7,866 bases of DNA from Acidobacteriota bacterium (GTDB lineage Bacteria > Acidobacteriota > UBA890). The stretch is from positions 14,705 to 22,570 of the forward strand of contig PBML01000026.1 in the NCBI GenBank assembly GCA_002722645.1. The letters run 5' to 3'. The notes under the pieces are model-generated. The model did not search any database and was not told the origin of the DNA. It saw only the letters and a list, made by a program, of their open reading frames with translations. Position numbers and translations under genes: made by a program. Shown one piece after another: positions 6,234 to 7,866 of the stretch. Each line of letters begins with the position of its first letter. Within the stretch, counting starts at the first letter, position 1.

Positions 6234-7158
6234 GGTCTAGCGATTCTGCTAGGTTTGGGGGATGGTAGATTGGCATCACGTCGGCCAGCAGCGACTTGGG
6301 ATTGTAGACAAGGAGCCTGATACCGTGCGCCTTTAAGTGCTCGTGCCAGTTCGCCATGAGGCTCACGACGCCGCTTGTCGCGGTGCTGTGGGGCTCGTCG
6401 AACCGCTGCCCGCGGTCAGTGGTGTCCTCGATTAGTCGTTCCCCCGTACCCTCGTCAACCGCAAACGTCTTGTCCGGCTCGATCCAGAAGTAACGGGAGT
6501 CATATAGGTCGACGCCAACGAGGACTATTTCCGAATATCCCATGCAGCTGGCGAAATTGATCGCATCGCAGAGCGTTCCTGTCCCGTGTACCAAGCCGCC
6601 CGAAAACAATCGGCCCGGCATCAAGCTTGTCCGATTCGTGTGGTAAGGGAAGATTCTGGCCCTCTTGGGTAGGCCGCGGTTGCTAAGCAATCGACGAGCA
6701 AACATCGCCGTGTATTCATCCTGGCAGACGAAAACTGTGTCCCTGTAGTACGGATTACGCGCCACGAGAGACCCAAAATCCTCCACAAGGCGTGAGAGCG
6801 TCGACGGGTCCGCCCCCTCACCCCACCCGCGTATCACGTGAAAATTAACTTTGACCCATTCTTGATAGACAAAAGCGTTGAACCCAACCGTGACATCCTC
6901 AGATATATGCTGCCACTCCTCCGGGGTGATCTCATTAAGGGAGTACCCAGACCCACACACGAAAGCCCTTTCCGAGAACTTCAGCGCGCGTAACTCTGTT
7001 TCAGGGATTCGCCGGTAGTATCCATCCAGCGCGGCTCGAGTCGCTGCCAGCGCGCCGATCATCTCTCGGTTCAAGCGCAGAGCGCCGCGTATCCCACTTC
7101 CACGCAGCATGCTCCGCTGAAGCTGAAGAAAACTGAGAAACTGCTTTATGGGGTTCAA
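6223..7158 (-). CDS. GT42 sialyltransferase-like / DUF115 (MptE-like) protein, candidate glycosyltransferase
   Basis: The 311-residue cytoplasmic-looking protein has no signal peptide or membrane segment. From residue 65 its layout follows the Campylobacter Cst-I/II (GT42) fold: a glycine-rich loop GSGYSL at 69-74, FNAF at 93-96, a VHGTGTLCDAINFASCMGYSE helix region at 190-210, then VLVGVDLYD at 212-220. PHS at 256-258 fits the catalytic histidine of Cst-II (His188 by recall), and NPKSLLADV at 286-294 matches the family's C-terminal PNSLLA motif. The first 60 residues are extra and largely helical. GT42 enzymes transfer CMP-nonulosonic acids, and the related DUF115/Maf proteins are linked to flagellin glycosylation with Pse or Leg. 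The start is TTG, overlapping the amidotransferase stop as TTGA with no clear Shine-Dalgarno. An ATG at residue 17 is an alternative but also lacks a well-placed site. A non-transferase MptE-like role remains possible. Confidence 0.68.
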   Translation of the reverse strand: MNPIKQFLSFLQLQRSMLRGSGIRGALRLNREMIGALAATRAALDGYYRRIPETELRALKFSERAFVCGSGYSLNEITPEEWQHISEDVTVGFNAFVYQEWVKVNFHVIRGWGEGADPSTLSRLVEDFGSLVARNPYYRDTVFVCQDEYTAMFARRLLSNRGLPKRARIFPYHTNRTSLMPGRLFSGGLVHGTGTLCDAINFASCMGYSEIVLVGVDLYDSRYFWIEPDKTFAVDEGTGERLIEDTTDRGQRFDEPHSTATSGVVSLMANWHEHLKAHGIRLLVYNPKSLLADVMPIYHPPNLAESLDHDV

Positions 7159-7866
7159 AATTCGTTGCGCGGATAATCCCAGATGTGATCACACTCCCAC
7201 TCGTTCGACGCCCCTCTTCTCCAGACTTCAAGGTTTCGCCACTTTTCACAACCCTGATCGAATTGTTCCTTCGTATAGCCCGTAATCTCTAACCATCTCG
7301 GCAGGTCATCCGACGGATAGGCAGGATCGTGCTTCCGTACCAAGTCAATCGCCTGTTCTCGAACCAGCCTTCCGCTTCTAATGTCCAGTGATGCAGAATC
7401 CGTGCAACGACCATAGCCAAACTTCATGTACTTTAGCCAGTCGTGGACTCCTATCTCATGCATGTCGTCTATACCGTCAAAGTTTCGGTAGGTCCTTAGA
7501 TACGGGGTCCTTTTCGGCTGCCATCCATACAGTGCTGTCATCTCGGCAGCGATCTCGTGCTGTTCCCACTGGTAGTAGTTCCCGAGATATATGCCCCTGA
7601 CGCCGTTCTGGTCGATGTCTTCATCGCTCGGGTACTTAGCCCAAACCATATCTTTTTCAGTCAGTTTTTCTCGGCTCTCGTTCACGAAGTCCATCCAGTT
7701 ATAGCCCCGCTGCGCATGTTCCGTCCGGTACTTACGGGTAAATTCGATTAGGTCATTGTAGGAGTACATACCGTTGCGGTAGATACCAAACGGTTCACCC
7801 CAAAACAACAGAGGGATCTTTTCTTTGACTGCAACCTGAATCGGGTAAGTGAAGATTCCGCAGTGG
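7155..7866 (-). CDS. N-acetyl sugar amidotransferase, WbpG/PseA type (5' end outside window)
   Basis: This is the C-terminal 236 residues of a PP-loop sugar amidotransferase. The frame stays open to the window edge, beginning HCGIFTYPIQVAVKE. The TTG at 7808 is therefore only an internal codon and the true start lies beyond 7866. The family signature KFGYGRCTD is at about visible residues 148-156, followed by an SLDIRSGR segment and a C-terminal WEC..IWDYPR stretch. Family knowledge: members convert an N-acetyl group of a nucleotide-linked sugar to an acetamidino group, usually with ammonia supplied by HisH/HisF-like partners (WbpG system), as in O-antigen ManNAc3NAmA; PseA acts in the pseudaminic acid pathway. 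The ATP-binding SGGKDS loop belongs to the missing N-terminus, which should be roughly 140 residues or more. The stop overlaps the next gene by 4 bases (TTGA), so the two are probably coupled. The exact sugar substrate cannot be read from this fragment. Confidence 0.9.
   Translation of the reverse strand, partial: HCGIFTYPIQVAVKEKIPLLFWGEPFGIYRNGMYSYNDLIEFTRKYRTEHAQRGYNWMDFVNESREKLTEKDMVWAKYPSDEDIDQNGVRGIYLGNYYQWEQHEIAAEMTALYGWQPKRTPYLRTYRNFDGIDDMHEIGVHDWLKYMKFGYGRCTDSASLDIRSGRLVREQAIDLVRKHDPAYPSDDLPRWLEITGYTKEQFDQGCEKWRNLEVWRRGASNEWECDHIWDYPRNEF

Noticed and set aside
7155..7808. A complete amidotransferase gene beginning at TTG 7808
   Set aside because: The frame continues upstream with family-like HCGIFTYPIQVAVKE to the window edge, so the gene is partial.
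1..7866. CRISPR array, tRNA, rRNA, insertion sequence
   Set aside because: No spaced direct repeats, no cloverleaf or rRNA-like sequence and no transposase motif seen on either strand.

Overview
The window is a stretch of a surface-polysaccharide (O-antigen, capsule or exopolysaccharide type) or protein-glycosylation gene cluster from a bacterium. Every supported gene lies on the minus strand, so transcription runs from base 7866 towards base 1. Base composition is mid-range by eye, and starts are ATG or TTG. Sugar-modifying enzymes, glycosyltransferases and a sugar amidotransferase together suggest a Gram-negative or similar free-living bacterium. Nothing here fixes the phylum, and no rRNA, tRNA, integrase, transposase or CRISPR array is visible.

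In transcription order the layout is: (1) the C-terminal part of a WbpG/PseA-type N-acetyl sugar amidotransferase, running off the right edge; (2) a 311-residue protein resembling GT42 sialyltransferases and the DUF115/MptE-like fold; (3) a GNAT N-acetyltransferase of the RimJ/PseH kind; (4) a 195-base gap with an imperfect hairpin and a possible 13-codon leader ORF; (5) a GT4-type glycosyltransferase; (6) a GDP-L-fucose synthase-like epimerase/reductase; (7) a DegT/DnrJ/EryC1/StrS aminotransferase; (8) a short SDR-type NAD-dependent oxidoreductase; (9) a GT-B-like glycosyltransferase without the usual E-x7-E pair; (10) the N-terminal 106 residues of a zinc-ribbon SAM methyltransferase, running off the left edge.

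Several gene junctions overlap by 4 to 14 bases (amidotransferase/GT42-like, GT42-like/GNAT, epimerase/aminotransferase, aminotransferase/SDR). This points to a translationally coupled operon. The 195-base gap before the GT4 gene is the only large break and may separate two transcription units or hold a regulatory leader.

Working model (inference): genes 6 to 8 convert a nucleotide-linked keto-deoxysugar into a modified, probably aminated, sugar, and the GNAT could acylate the amino group. The amidotransferase makes an acetamidino sugar. The three transferase-like proteins assemble these residues, and the methyltransferase may modify the glycan. The amidotransferase next to a GT42-like protein hints at an acetamidino nonulosonic acid (Pse/Leg type) or a diacetamido-uronate. 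No nonulosonate synthase, CMP transferase or nucleotide-sugar 4,6-dehydratase is in the window, so the sugar cannot be named.
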